Of a DNA stretch of 17,745 nt, positions 1 to 6,460 are shown one piece after another. Below the pieces are notes generated by a model. That model was not told where the DNA came from and did not search any database. It saw only the letters and a program-made list of their open reading frames with translations. The first letter of the stretch is position 1. Every line of letters starts with the position of its first letter. The stretch is from Firmicutes bacterium CAG:24053_14 (GTDB lineage Bacteria; Bacillota; Clostridia; Oscillospirales; Oscillospiraceae), in contig MNSZ01000073.1 of NCBI GenBank assembly GCA_001916715.1, positions 25,699 through 43,443 on the forward strand. Reading direction: 5' to 3'. The position numbers and the translations under genes are program-made.

Positions 1-1
1 G

Positions 2-355
2 GGTGCTGACGTGTTCTTCGGCGACGCCTCCGCCGTTGACTCCGGCGCCCGCGAGGCCATCGATGCTGCCAACGCCGCTGCCGGTTCCGTGAAGATCTAC
101 GACATCGGCCAGCCCGCCGACATCCTGGGCCAGAACGAGTGCATCATCTGCTCCCAGGTCACCGATAACTCCGCCATGATCGTCGCCTCCATGCAGGCTG
201 TCGAGGCCGGTACCTTCGGCGGCAACACCGTCTACGGTACACTGGAGAACGGCACCCTGTCCGCCGGTAAGATCAGCGATCTGGTCCCCGCCGATGTGCA
301 GGAGAAGTACAACGCCTACCTGCAGCAGATGGTGGACGGGACCTTCATGAAGTGA
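2..355 (+). CDS. BMP-family ABC transporter substrate-binding protein, C-terminal part
   Basis: The reading frame is open from the left edge of the window, so the gene begins upstream; the visible 117 codons end at a TGA. The fragment reads as the last domain of a periplasmic-binding-like lipoprotein of the basic membrane protein (BMP/PnrA) type. Segments such as DIGQPADILGQNE and CSQVTDNSAMIVASMQAVEAG resemble the ligand-binding lobe and hinge of nucleoside-binding BMP proteins, and GKISDLVPADVQEKYNAY resembles the closing helix. By family knowledge such proteins sit outside the membrane and deliver purine nucleosides or similar ligands to an ABC permease. The GTG at 11 is an internal codon, not a start. 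A strong terminator follows 20 bp after the stop. The ligand cannot be told from this fragment. Confidence 0.75.
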   Translation, partial: GADVFFGDASAVDSGAREAIDAANAAAGSVKIYDIGQPADILGQNECIICSQVTDNSAMIVASMQAVEAGTFGGNTVYGTLENGTLSAGKISDLVPADVQEKYNAYLQQMVDGTFMK

Positions 356-374
356 TCGAGCCATCCGCGGCATA

Positions 375-412
375 AAAATACCCCCGCGCACCGGTGTGCG
401 CGGGGGTATTTT
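375..412. terminator. Bidirectional intrinsic terminator
   Basis: A perfect 17-bp stem (375-391 with 396-412) with a CGGT loop has a C/G-rich core and A-tract/T-tract flanks. It lies between the convergent BMP gene and the minus-strand TetR gene and can end transcription from both sides. Confidence 0.93.
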
Positions 413-431
413 GTTTGCTGCGCAGGAACCC

Positions 432-1040
432 TTACTCCGGCTGCTTCCAGCCGTCCAGCAGCGCCTGGGCCATCCGGCAGCCGCGGGTCACCGGATCGAA
501 GCTCTGCTCGTCGATACGCCATTCAAACAGCATGCCGCGGTGCATCACCACCAGGTCGGCCACCAGCTCGCTGGGGTCGTGGTGAGGGGCGATGCTGCCC
601 TCCTGCTGGCAGGCGGCGATCAGCTCCCGCAGCACGCGGAAGTAGACACGGTTCTCATTATCCTGAAGGATGGCCTGCTCCGGATATTTCAGGCCGTGGA
701 TGAAGCTGCGGTACAGGGCGGGGTCTTTGGAACTGATGTCCAGCGACTTGCCCACAAAGTCCAGCAGCTTGCTGCGGGCAGAGGAGGCGTTGTCGGCCAG
801 GTACGACTGCTCCAGCAGCTGGTACTGGGCGTCCACGTTGCTGGTGACCTGGATGATAAGCTCATCCTTGCTCTTGAAGTAGTGATAGATATTGCCCACG
901 GAGCAGCCGGCGGCCTGCGCGATCTGCTCCACGGCCACATTTTCAAAGCCGTCCCTGTCAAACAGGTCCAGCGCCACGTTCTGGATGCGGGAGCGCATCT
1001 CCAGTGCCTGCCGTTTGCGGGCGGTCAGCGGTTTTTCCAT
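432..1040 (-). CDS. TetR/AcrR-family transcriptional regulator
   Basis: This 202-residue protein has the length and layout of TetR regulators. A helix-turn-helix lies at about residues 25-60, with the typical core VEQIAQAAGCSVGNIYHYF followed by KSKDEL. A variable, mostly helical ligand-binding and dimerization domain follows. The start at 1040 is supported by an AGGAG site 7-8 bases upstream and by a TTGACC-17-TATGAT promoter. The gene converges on the BMP gene across a shared terminator and is divergent from the tRNA. TetR proteins usually repress a neighbouring transporter or their own gene. No target operator is obvious here, and the inducer is unknown. Confidence 0.9.
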   Translation of the reverse strand: MEKPLTARKRQALEMRSRIQNVALDLFDRDGFENVAVEQIAQAAGCSVGNIYHYFKSKDELIIQVTSNVDAQYQLLEQSYLADNASSARSKLLDFVGKSLDISSKDPALYRSFIHGLKYPEQAILQDNENRVYFRVLRELIAACQQEGSIAPHHDPSELVADLVVMHRGMLFEWRIDEQSFDPVTRGCRMAQALLDGWKQPE

Positions 1041-1066
1041 ACGTTCTCCTTTGGCAATTTTCTGTT

Positions 1067-1095
1067 ATCATACCAGCTTTTTTATCTCAGGTCAA
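1067..1095 (-). promoter_or_regulatory. Promoter of the TetR gene
   Basis: On the minus strand a TTGACC box (1095-1090) is separated by exactly 17 bases from TATGAT (1072-1067), 27 bases before the start codon. Confidence 0.7.
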
Positions 1096-1166
1096 GGCGG
1101 CAGGAGGGGACAGATGTCGACAAAGATCGTTAAAGAAAAGATTTTCAAAAAAACGAAAAAGAGGGG

Positions 1167-1195
1167 TTGACATTTGGGGGGGACATGACTATAAT
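1167..1195 (+). promoter_or_regulatory. Promoter of tRNA-Leu
   Basis: A consensus TTGACA (1167-1172) and consensus TATAAT (1190-1195) are separated by exactly 17 bases. The predicted transcript starts near 1202, just before the tRNA at 1212. Consensus boxes are typical of stable-RNA promoters. Confidence 0.88.
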
Positions 1196-1211
1196 AACAC
1201 TTGTTCGTGAC

Positions 1212-1299
1212 GCGCGAGTGGTGGAATTGGCAGACTCGCTAGATTCAGGTTCTAGTGTGCATTACGCACGTGCGGGTTCAAGTCCCGCCTCGCGCACCA
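1212..1299 (+). tRNA. tRNA-Leu (anticodon CAG)
   Basis: The 88-nt gene folds as a class II tRNA. The acceptor stem is GCGCGAG (1212-1218) with CTCGCGC (1289-1295), discriminator A, and an encoded CCA (1297-1299). The anticodon stem is CTAGA/TCTAG (1239-1243, 1251-1255) and the loop places CAG at 1246-1248. A long variable arm (GTGC ATTAC GCAC) and a T-arm with GGTTCAAGTCC follow. It reads CUG leucine codons. Its 3' end is the likely integration target of the element that begins right after it; the tRNA itself is intact. Confidence 0.96.
1271..1299 (+). other. Putative attachment site (left) in the tRNA 3' end
   Basis: A tyrosine-integrase gene ends 78 bp after the tRNA, the usual arrangement when an element has inserted at a tRNA 3' end and restored it. 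The core would lie in the T-arm/acceptor region. No second copy of this sequence is visible in the window, so the right att site, if present, is beyond 17745 and the core length is unknown. Confidence 0.4.
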
Positions 1300-1304
1300 A
1301 GCAG

Positions 1305-1340
1305 AAAATCCTTGAAAGCCTTGTGCTTTCAAGGATTTTT
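1305..1340. terminator. Intrinsic terminator after tRNA-Leu / end of integrase
   Basis: A perfect 15-bp stem (1305-1319 with 1325-1339), 5-base loop and T-tract lie 5 bases after the tRNA CCA. It ends the tRNA transcript. The A-tract on the other arm would also allow it to stop the minus-strand integrase transcript. Confidence 0.9.
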
Positions 1341-1376
1341 CTTTTCCTCGAAAGTGCTGACCCTTATCTTGACCCT

Positions 1377-2542
1377 TTATGTTTTTGTCACACTATGGAT
1401 GTATTGATCCATTCGGTTTGCGCTTTCACGTTTCATGCTGTTTGTGGCGTGAGCGTACACATCAAGGGTAAACGCCGCGGTCTGATGTCCGAGATTCTCC
1501 TGCACCGTCTTGATGTCATCGCCGGACTTCAAGCTGTTTACGGCGTAAGTATGACGGAGATCATGAAATCTTGTCGCGTCAAGGTGCAGGCGGCGCACGA
1601 TCTTCTTGAATGCAAGGTACACAGTCTGGTTGCAGAGGTATCGCCCGGTCTCAGTGGTAAACACAAGGTTATCCGGATTGTCCCAGCCATCCTTCAGCCG
1701 AGCCGCCCAACGCTGCTGCCGAAGCTGTTGCTTTTTCAGGGCATCCATCACACCATCCGCCGCTTCAATACACGAGGCCGGTCATTTTTCAAACTGCTGA
1801 AGCAATATTCGCGTGTTCCTTTTTTCTTGCCGTGCTGCTTGTTAATGAGCAAGGTCTGCTTCTCAAAGTTCACACAATCCCATGTTAATCCGAGTACTTC
1901 TCCTTGCCGCAGGCCGGTAAATACCGTAACAAAGTAAACCAGCTCGTAGGGATTTCCACGAATTTCTTTCAGAAATGCACACAGCTCCTCGTCCTCCAAC
2001 GGCTTTATCTGCTTCTTCTCGATGCGCGGCAGCGTAACGGCTGCCAGCGGATCACTGCGGATATAGCCCATTTTTTGCGCCTGCTCCAAAGCACGATGCA
2101 GCACACCGTGAACATTCTTGATCGTCTTGGGCGAAAGTTCTTTTTTCGTTTGCAGCTCGTTATACATCTGCTGGATCATAGCGGCTGTCACTTTGGAGAG
2201 AGGGACATTTCCAATGTAGGGGATGATGTTCAGCCTTACATGGTCTTGGTAGCTTTTGCGTGTAGAGGACTTTACATTGCCGATGTACTCCGTCACCCAT
2301 GTGTTCAGCCAGTCAGCGGTTTTGAGCCGAGGAATGTCCATATACGTCCCATCATCGATCTCCGCCGTAATGGCCGTGAGTTTCTGGCGGACTTCTTTCT
2401 GCGTCTTGCCGTAGACTGATTTTTGTATCTGTTTTCCCGTCTTGGGATCAATGCCGAGGGTGTAGCGCGCCTCCCAGCGTCCGTCTGAACGCTTGCGGAT
2501 GGTGCCGCCGCCCTTGGCGTTTTTTGTTGCCTTGGTCGTCAA
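1377..2542 (-). pseudogene. int: Tyrosine integrase next to tRNA-Leu, split by a 1-base frameshift
   Basis: Two overlapping minus-strand frames (2542-1748 and 1751-1377) together make one phage/Tn916-type tyrosine recombinase of about 388 residues. The first frame carries an N-terminal arm-binding region (GGTIRKRSDGRWEARYTLG), the SAM-like core-binding domain and the box I arginine (TGLRQGEVLGL, about residue 212). The second carries the box II residues: HDLRH, LGH and the nucleophile tyrosine in DVYAHAT. The frame is lost near 1764-1771; restoring one base after the GT of a valine codon gives the continuous join RVIEAADGVMDAL. The start is TTG with AGGAGG 6-7 bases upstream. It lies 50 bp downstream of, and probably co-transcribed with, the cysteine-motif gene. 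The first frame stops at TGA where a GTGATG start for the second overlaps, so re-initiation of a separate C-terminal piece cannot be excluded. Sequencing error is also possible. Confidence 0.85.
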
Positions 2543-2592
2543 AATAACCTCCTGTTCCTCTGAAATATAAAACGGTCAGTCAGTCCGTTGTT

Positions 2593-3645
2593 TTATCGTT
2601 GCTTGTCGCTGTCCAGCCACGCCACGAAGTCCTCAAGGGACAGCTTGCCGCCGGTACACAGGTCGCGCTTCTTGCGCGCCTCCTTTGACCACGCGGTGAA
2701 CTCCGCCTTGGTCATCGTCCCGTATCGCACACGGGCGTTGTGGGCTTTGTAGGAGCGCGTAAACTCCTTGGTAGCCGGGTTCTTCATCTGGCGGCTCTGA
2801 TACTGCACCACCGCGCCCATCTGCCGACAGGTCTTCTCCGAGCCATCCATCAGCCGTGTGCAGTACTCCTGCGTGATGTTGCCGGTCACCACAAAGTACC
2901 TGCCGCAGTTCTTGCACTTATGGATCACCAGCGGCAGACGCAGGCAATAGGCTTTCAAGTAGTTATAGAGGTCGCGCAGCGTATGGGGATACAGTACCTC
3001 CCGCAGCGTGGTCGTCATCTGCCGCTGCCGCAGCATCTCCACGCTGTAGTTGTAAGCGCTGCCATAGGCAGGGTGGTCTAAGATCACTTCCTCCGTGGCC
3101 AGCTCCCCATAGCGCATATCCTCAAAGCAGAGCGCCGCATCGTAGTGCGCCTCCCGATACCGTTCCGCTGTGGAATAGTCCGACTTATAGCGGTCATCCA
3201 GACACACCTCCACCAATGCCTTGGCATCGCGGACGATTCTCTCAAAGTCCGTGTCAAATCGCAGCAGTTCCGCCGTATCGGCGGAGGGCTCCGCTTCCAG
3301 GTCGCTCAATTCCTTGGCCAGCATCCCATAGAAGGGATGCACCCCGCAAAGCGGCATCGCCAGCTCCAAGAGCCTTTTCCATGCGGCTTCGTCCTTGTCA
3401 GCTCTCACCAGCTTTTGAATCTCGGAAAGAACGCAATAGGCGTCATAGAAATCCGTATCGTACAGGTCGATCAGGCACTGCCCTACATCCTGCGTTTTTT
3501 CCAGAATCGTCCTGCGCTGCCCCAGCGTCTTACTGTACAGCGTAAAGCACTCCTTGCGCTCCGGCGTGATGTAGTACCGGAACTCCATGTGTTCGGGAAA
3601 GATCATGACCGCCCTCTTGTTAGATACATCATAATAAGTCTGCAA
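2593..3645 (-). CDS. Cysteine-motif protein of unknown function (DUF6076-like)
   Basis: The product is 350 residues, soluble, with no signal peptide or membrane segment. The C-terminal third (about residues 240-275) has a zinc-finger-like set, CKNCGRYF then EYC and KTC, which by recall resembles the DUF6076 family found on Clostridial integrative elements; the family name is uncertain. The basic tail (RSYKAHNARVRYGTM) fits nucleic-acid binding, which is inference. The span uses a TTG start at 3645 without a clear ribosome site. An ATG at 3606 with AGAGGG upstream would give 337 residues and is a real alternative. It is divergent from the HTH-repA operon and probably leads a two-gene transcript with the integrase, which suggests a role in element control or excision. 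Confidence 0.7.
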   Translation of the reverse strand: MQTYYDVSNKRAVMIFPEHMEFRYYITPERKECFTLYSKTLGQRRTILEKTQDVGQCLIDLYDTDFYDAYCVLSEIQKLVRADKDEAAWKRLLELAMPLCGVHPFYGMLAKELSDLEAEPSADTAELLRFDTDFERIVRDAKALVEVCLDDRYKSDYSTAERYREAHYDAALCFEDMRYGELATEEVILDHPAYGSAYNYSVEMLRQRQMTTTLREVLYPHTLRDLYNYLKAYCLRLPLVIHKCKNCGRYFVVTGNITQEYCTRLMDGSEKTCRQMGAVVQYQSRQMKNPATKEFTRSYKAHNARVRYGTMTKAEFTAWSKEARKKRDLCTGGKLSLEDFVAWLDSDKQR

Positions 3646-3654
3646 AATAATCTA

Positions 3655-3683
3655 TTGACTTTTGCGTACCAGCATTATACAAT
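3655..3683 (+). promoter_or_regulatory. Promoter of the HTH-repA operon, overlapping a divergent promoter
   Basis: TTGACT (3655-3660) and TACAAT (3678-3683) are 17 bases apart on the plus strand. On the minus strand a TATAAT (3679-3674) for the cysteine-motif gene overlaps the same bases, so the two directions probably compete. A second weaker plus-strand pair, TTACAT-16-TATAGT, ends near 3724. Confidence 0.55.
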
Positions 3684-3709
3684 CATAGCGTAATAGTTAC
3701 ATTGTGTAT

Positions 3710-3726
3710 TATAGTCCGTATAGTCC
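3710..3726 (+). repeat. Tandem TATAGTCC repeat, candidate operator
   Basis: TATAGTCC occurs at 3710-3717 and 3719-3726, a 9-base period, just upstream of the HTH gene ribosome site. Placement between divergent genes suggests binding by the small HTH protein or another element regulator. This is inference. Confidence 0.4.
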
Positions 3727-3759
3727 ATGATGTCAACTGAAATTTTAAGGAGGTTTTGT

Positions 3760-3966
3760 ATGAACAACAACTACGACACTCTGCCGGCGGTATTGAACGC
3801 CAATCAGCTGGCGGCGGCGCTGGGCATCTCCCGCGCAGGGGCTTACCAGCTGCTCAACACCGGCACGTTCCCCACGCTGCGGATCGGCAAGCGGCTGCTG
3901 GTGCCGAAGGATAAGCTCGTTGAGTGGATCGAGCAGAACCCCGGAGGCAGCCATGTGGGGGGATAA
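3760..3966 (+). CDS. Small helix-turn-helix protein, excisionase/MerR-like
   Basis: The 68-residue product starts at the ATG at 3760 behind AAGGAGG. It has a compact winged-HTH of the HTH_17/excisionase type at about residues 14-60: LNANQLAAALGISRAGAYQLL, then PTLRIGKRLLVPKDKLVEWI with the usual wing. Proteins of this kind bind DNA as excision factors or as regulators of replication operons. It overlaps the start of the downstream ATPase gene by 14 bases, so the two are translationally coupled. Position next to a RepA-like gene is typical of mobilizable elements and small plasmids of gut Firmicutes. Whether it acts as Xis or as a copy-control regulator cannot be decided here. Confidence 0.8.
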   Translation: MNNNYDTLPAVLNANQLAAALGISRAGAYQLLNTGTFPTLRIGKRLLVPKDKLVEWIEQNPGGSHVGG

Positions 3967-5050
3967 AGAAACGACTGCCCCGATTCCATCTGTTGCACCA
4001 GATGGGGAGCAGCCGTTCGCGCTTACACGCAATGACAGTATACCATTTACAGAGGAAAAGAACAAGTCGTCTGGCGGGATGACCGTGATCCCCATGCCGA
4101 AGCTGATGGAGATACGGTTTCCTGTCAAACCAGCTGTGATCGAAGGGCTGCTGCCGGTGGGGACATACCTCCTCGCCGGTGCGCCCAAGGTCGGCAAGTC
4201 CTTCTTCGTTTTGCAGATGGCTTATCGGGTCAGCACAGGCGGTACATTTCTCGACTGTCCCGTCCACCCAGGCACAGTGCTCTACTTAGCCTTGGAGGAC
4301 ACCCTCGATCGCTTGCAGAAACGGCTCGTCCAGATGACAGAGCAGGACAGTCCCGACCTCATACTCTCCGTGTTAGCCGACACCTTGGATGAGAACCTGC
4401 TGGCGCAGTTGGAAGGCTTTCTGATGGACTATCCCGATACCGTTCTGGTCATCATCGATACCCTCCAGCGTGTCCGTGGGCGGACGCCCGACAGCTGCAG
4501 CTACGCTGCCGACTATGACACGTTGGCAAAGCTGAAAACCTTTGCAGACGCCCACGGCATTACGCTGGTGCTGGTACACCACACCCGCAAAGAGAGCGCG
4601 GAGGATGTATTCCATACCATCTCCGGCACCAACGGTCTGATGGGCGCGGCGGATGGTGCGCTGATCCTCCACAAGGACAGGCGCACCGGTGCGGATGCGG
4701 TATTAGACGTAACAGGCCGCGATCAGCCGGATATGCGGTTGCATCTGTGCTTTGATCCTGCCTGCCTGTGCTGGGAGTTGGTGGAAAAGGAAACAGCACC
4801 ATATCAGGAGCCGCCCGATCCGCTGCTGGAGGCCATCAGCCGATTGGTCACAGCGGAGTACCCCGAATGGCACGGGACAGCCACGGAGCTGGCACAGCAG
4901 CTGCAAAGCGGGGGCTTTACGCCTAACTGGATCGTGCGGAGGCTGAATGCCAAGTATGATATTCTGCTTCAAAAGTACGGTATCCGCTACAGGACCCGCC
5001 GCAGCAAGGAGGGGAAGACCCTCCTGCTGCGGTGGGTCGGTGTACGGTAG
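3953..5050 (+). CDS. RepA-like AAA ATPase (AAA_25 / RecA-fold replication helicase type)
   Basis: The 365-residue protein starts at the ATG at 3953, with GGAGG at 3943-3947 inside the end of the HTH gene. Walker A is GAPKVGKS (residues 76-83), Walker B is VLVIID (164-169), and a LVLVHHTRK segment at about 205-213 matches the sensor/DNA-loop region of hexameric RepA and related AAA_25 proteins. The C-terminal 80 residues look like a small winged helix (TATELAQQLQSGGFTPNWIV). RepA of broad-host plasmids unwinds DNA at an iteron origin, and the iteron-like array starting at the stop codon supports a replication role. The likely job is autonomous or transient replication of the excised element. 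Confidence 0.82.
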   Translation: MWGDKETTAPIPSVAPDGEQPFALTRNDSIPFTEEKNKSSGGMTVIPMPKLMEIRFPVKPAVIEGLLPVGTYLLAGAPKVGKSFFVLQMAYRVSTGGTFLDCPVHPGTVLYLALEDTLDRLQKRLVQMTEQDSPDLILSVLADTLDENLLAQLEGFLMDYPDTVLVIIDTLQRVRGRTPDSCSYAADYDTLAKLKTFADAHGITLVLVHHTRKESAEDVFHTISGTNGLMGAADGALILHKDRRTGADAVLDVTGRDQPDMRLHLCFDPACLCWELVEKETAPYQEPPDPLLEAISRLVTAEYPEWHGTATELAQQLQSGGFTPNWIVRRLNAKYDILLQKYGIRYRTRRSKEGKTLLLRWVGVR

Positions 5051-5124
5051 TGTACGGTATGTACGGTAAATAGAGGGGCAGGCCCTACCCCGAAAATACC
5101 GTACATTACCGGACATACCGTACA
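5041..5124. repeat. Iteron-like array TGTACGGTA, direct and inverted; candidate replication origin
   Basis: TGTACGGTA occurs as three direct copies (5041-5049, 5051-5059, 5060-5068). Its complement TACCGTACA occurs at 5097-5105 and 5116-5124, plus a one-mismatch copy at 5107-5115. The block 5051-5069 and the block 5106-5124 form a 19-base inverted repeat with one mismatch. A GC-rich dyad (GGGG...CCCC, 5075-5091) lies between them. The first copy overlaps the repA stop codon. The arrangement fits a Rep-binding origin or a transcription operator. Confidence 0.65.
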
Positions 5125-5154
5125 CCGCAGAGGGAGTCCAGAGGGAACGGCTGG

Positions 5155-5190
5155 CACACGACTTTGGGACAAAGTCTAGTGTGTTATACC
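5155..5190 (+). other. oriT: oriT of the MobV (pMV158) type with nick motif
   Basis: A hairpin pairs CACAC GACTTTG (5155-5166) with CAAAGTC (5170-5176) and, after TA, GTGTG (5179-5183); the loop is GGA. It is followed by TTATAC. The run TAGTGTGTTATAC is identical to the pMV158 oriT core, where the established nick is GTGTG/TT. The predicted nick here is between 5183 and 5184 on the plus strand, 190 bases before the MobV start and in the same orientation as in pMV158. A weak promoter (TTTGGG-16-TATACC) may overlap it. Confidence 0.88.
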
Positions 5191-5325
5191 CGTCACGGCG
5201 GGGGACGGGAGGAAACGGGCGAGGACGGGGGTCCTCACCCGTTTCTGACCGGGCCGAAAAAGAAGAGCGACAGATGCCGGTAACGGCATCTGTCGGGCGC
5301 ACTTTTTCAGAGAGCCGTGACGGGT
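5188..5325 (+). repeat. Three-stem nested hairpin region between oriT and mobV
   Basis: An outer perfect 12-bp inverted repeat (5188-5199 with 5314-5325) encloses two further hairpins. One is 15 bp with one C/A mismatch and a GGGG loop (5212-5226 with 5231-5245). The other is a perfect 12 bp with a GTAA loop (5268-5279 with 5284-5295). Together they can fold as a three-way junction in single-stranded DNA or mRNA. There is no coding frame of note. Possible roles are a single-strand origin on the transferred strand, a Mob-binding structure, or a leader controlling mobV. Confidence 0.7.
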
Positions 5326-5373
5326 GTTCTCCGCTCCTCCTGCTCCCGCACTCACAAAGACAAGGAGGTCATC

Positions 5374-6321
5374 ATGGCATACGCCATTTTACGCTTTGCC
5401 AAACACAAGGGCGGCGCGTCCAAGGCATTGAGCGCCCACCACGAACGGACAAAAGAGTTCTACATCAGCAACCCCGACATTGACCAAAGCCGCACTCCGC
5501 AGAACTTTCATTTGGTGACGCCCCGCTGGAGCTACGAGCAGGAGATCCGGCACCGCATCAGGATGGCAGGCTGCCGCGTCCGGAAGGACAGCGTGAAATT
5601 CGTGGACACGCTGGTGACGGTCAGCCCGGAGTTCGCACAGGAACACGCGGCGGAGATGCCGGAGTATTTCACACGGGCGTTCACATTCCTGAAAGAGCGA
5701 GTCGGTGAGGAGAACATCATCTCCGCTGTGGTACATCTGGATGAGACGACACCGCATATGCACCTGTGCTTTGTGCCGTTGACGAAGGACAACCGCCTGT
5801 CCGCAAAAGAAATTCTCGGCAACAAGAAGAACATGATCCGCTGGCAGGATGATTTCTACGCCTGCATGGCGGAACGTTGGCCGGAATTGGAGCGCGGCAC
5901 ACCTGCCGTAGAGACAAGGCGCAGGCATCTGACGCCCCAGTGGTACAAGAAGGTCACAGCCATGGACGCCAAGCTGGAGCAGCTGGAAACGGCACTGACT
6001 GGCATCAACGTGCTGAACGCAGGAAAGAAGCGCGAGGAGGCCGCCGCGCTGCTGGCACAGCTGCTGCCGGATGTAGAGTCGTTTCAAGCGGAGACTCAAC
6101 GGCTGCGAGGGGCCGCCGCTGCCGCCCAACACCGGCAGCAGCACAGCGAGAAGGAAGTTGCCGATCTGCAAGCTGAGCTGCGAGAGGAACGTAATTTCAG
6201 CTTTCAGCAGCGCGCCCACATCGCTGCGTTAGAGTCCCGCTGCCGCAAGGCCGAGAAGTTGCTGAAGCGGTTCCCACCGGAGGTGGTGCGGGAGGTTAGA
6301 CAGCGAGAGTTAGAACGATGA
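5374..6321 (+). CDS. mobV: MobV-family relaxase (plasmid recombination/mobilization protein)
   Basis: The 315-residue protein starts at the ATG at 5374 behind AAGGAGG. The N-terminal motif places a histidine at residue 22 followed by HER, matching H22-N-E-R of pMV158 MobM, where H22 is the established nucleophile. The metal-binding motif is HLDETTPHMH (residues 121-130). The C-terminal third (about 210-300) is a charged, Ala/Glu/Arg-rich predicted coiled coil, usual for MobV dimerization. It would nick the oriT just upstream and lead that strand into a conjugation channel supplied by a helper. The stop is followed by a 139-base AT-rich gap that begins the cargo gene; no terminator is obvious. 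Confidence 0.92.
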   Translation: MAYAILRFAKHKGGASKALSAHHERTKEFYISNPDIDQSRTPQNFHLVTPRWSYEQEIRHRIRMAGCRVRKDSVKFVDTLVTVSPEFAQEHAAEMPEYFTRAFTFLKERVGEENIISAVVHLDETTPHMHLCFVPLTKDNRLSAKEILGNKKNMIRWQDDFYACMAERWPELERGTPAVETRRRHLTPQWYKKVTAMDAKLEQLETALTGINVLNAGKKREEAAALLAQLLPDVESFQAETQRLRGAAAAAQHRQQHSEKEVADLQAELREERNFSFQQRAHIAALESRCRKAEKLLKRFPPEVVREVRQRELER

Positions 6322-6386
6322 ATAATTGAAAGCCAGTATAAATGCTCGAGGATGTCTTCTGCATATTGTCATTAACCTTCTCTCTG

Positions 6387-6415
6387 TTGCTGAATCTCCC
6401 CGAATGATGTATAAT
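6387..6415 (+). promoter_or_regulatory. Promoter of the helicase-nuclease gene
   Basis: TTGCTG (6387-6392) and a consensus TATAAT (6410-6415) are separated by 17 bases. The predicted start is near 6422, giving a leader of about 40 bases. The cargo gene therefore has its own promoter. Confidence 0.8.
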
Positions 6416-6460
6416 ACTATAAAATACAGGCTAATAGTGCAGCTGGGAGGGGAGTTCAAA

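Noticed and set aside
396..1133. Long plus-strand open frame of 245 codons opposite the TetR gene
   Set aside because: It is the antisense shadow of a clear TetR gene with promoter and ribosome site; it contains no recognisable domain.
1748..1751. Programmed frameshift producing full-length integrase
   Set aside because: No slippery heptamer or downstream structure is evident near the break, and the overlap lies past the place where the frames must join.
5041..5124. CRISPR array
   Set aside because: The repeats are only 9 bases, lack regular spacers and occur in both orientations; there are no cas genes.
5268..5305. Intrinsic terminator upstream of mobV
   Set aside because: The stem is perfect, but the T-tract is separated from it by about seven GC-rich bases, so it fits a structural or leader element better than a standard terminator.
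5389..6219. Minus-strand open frame opposite mobV
   Set aside because: Shadow frame of a gene with strong motif evidence; leucine/arginine-rich composition typical of antisense GC-rich codons.
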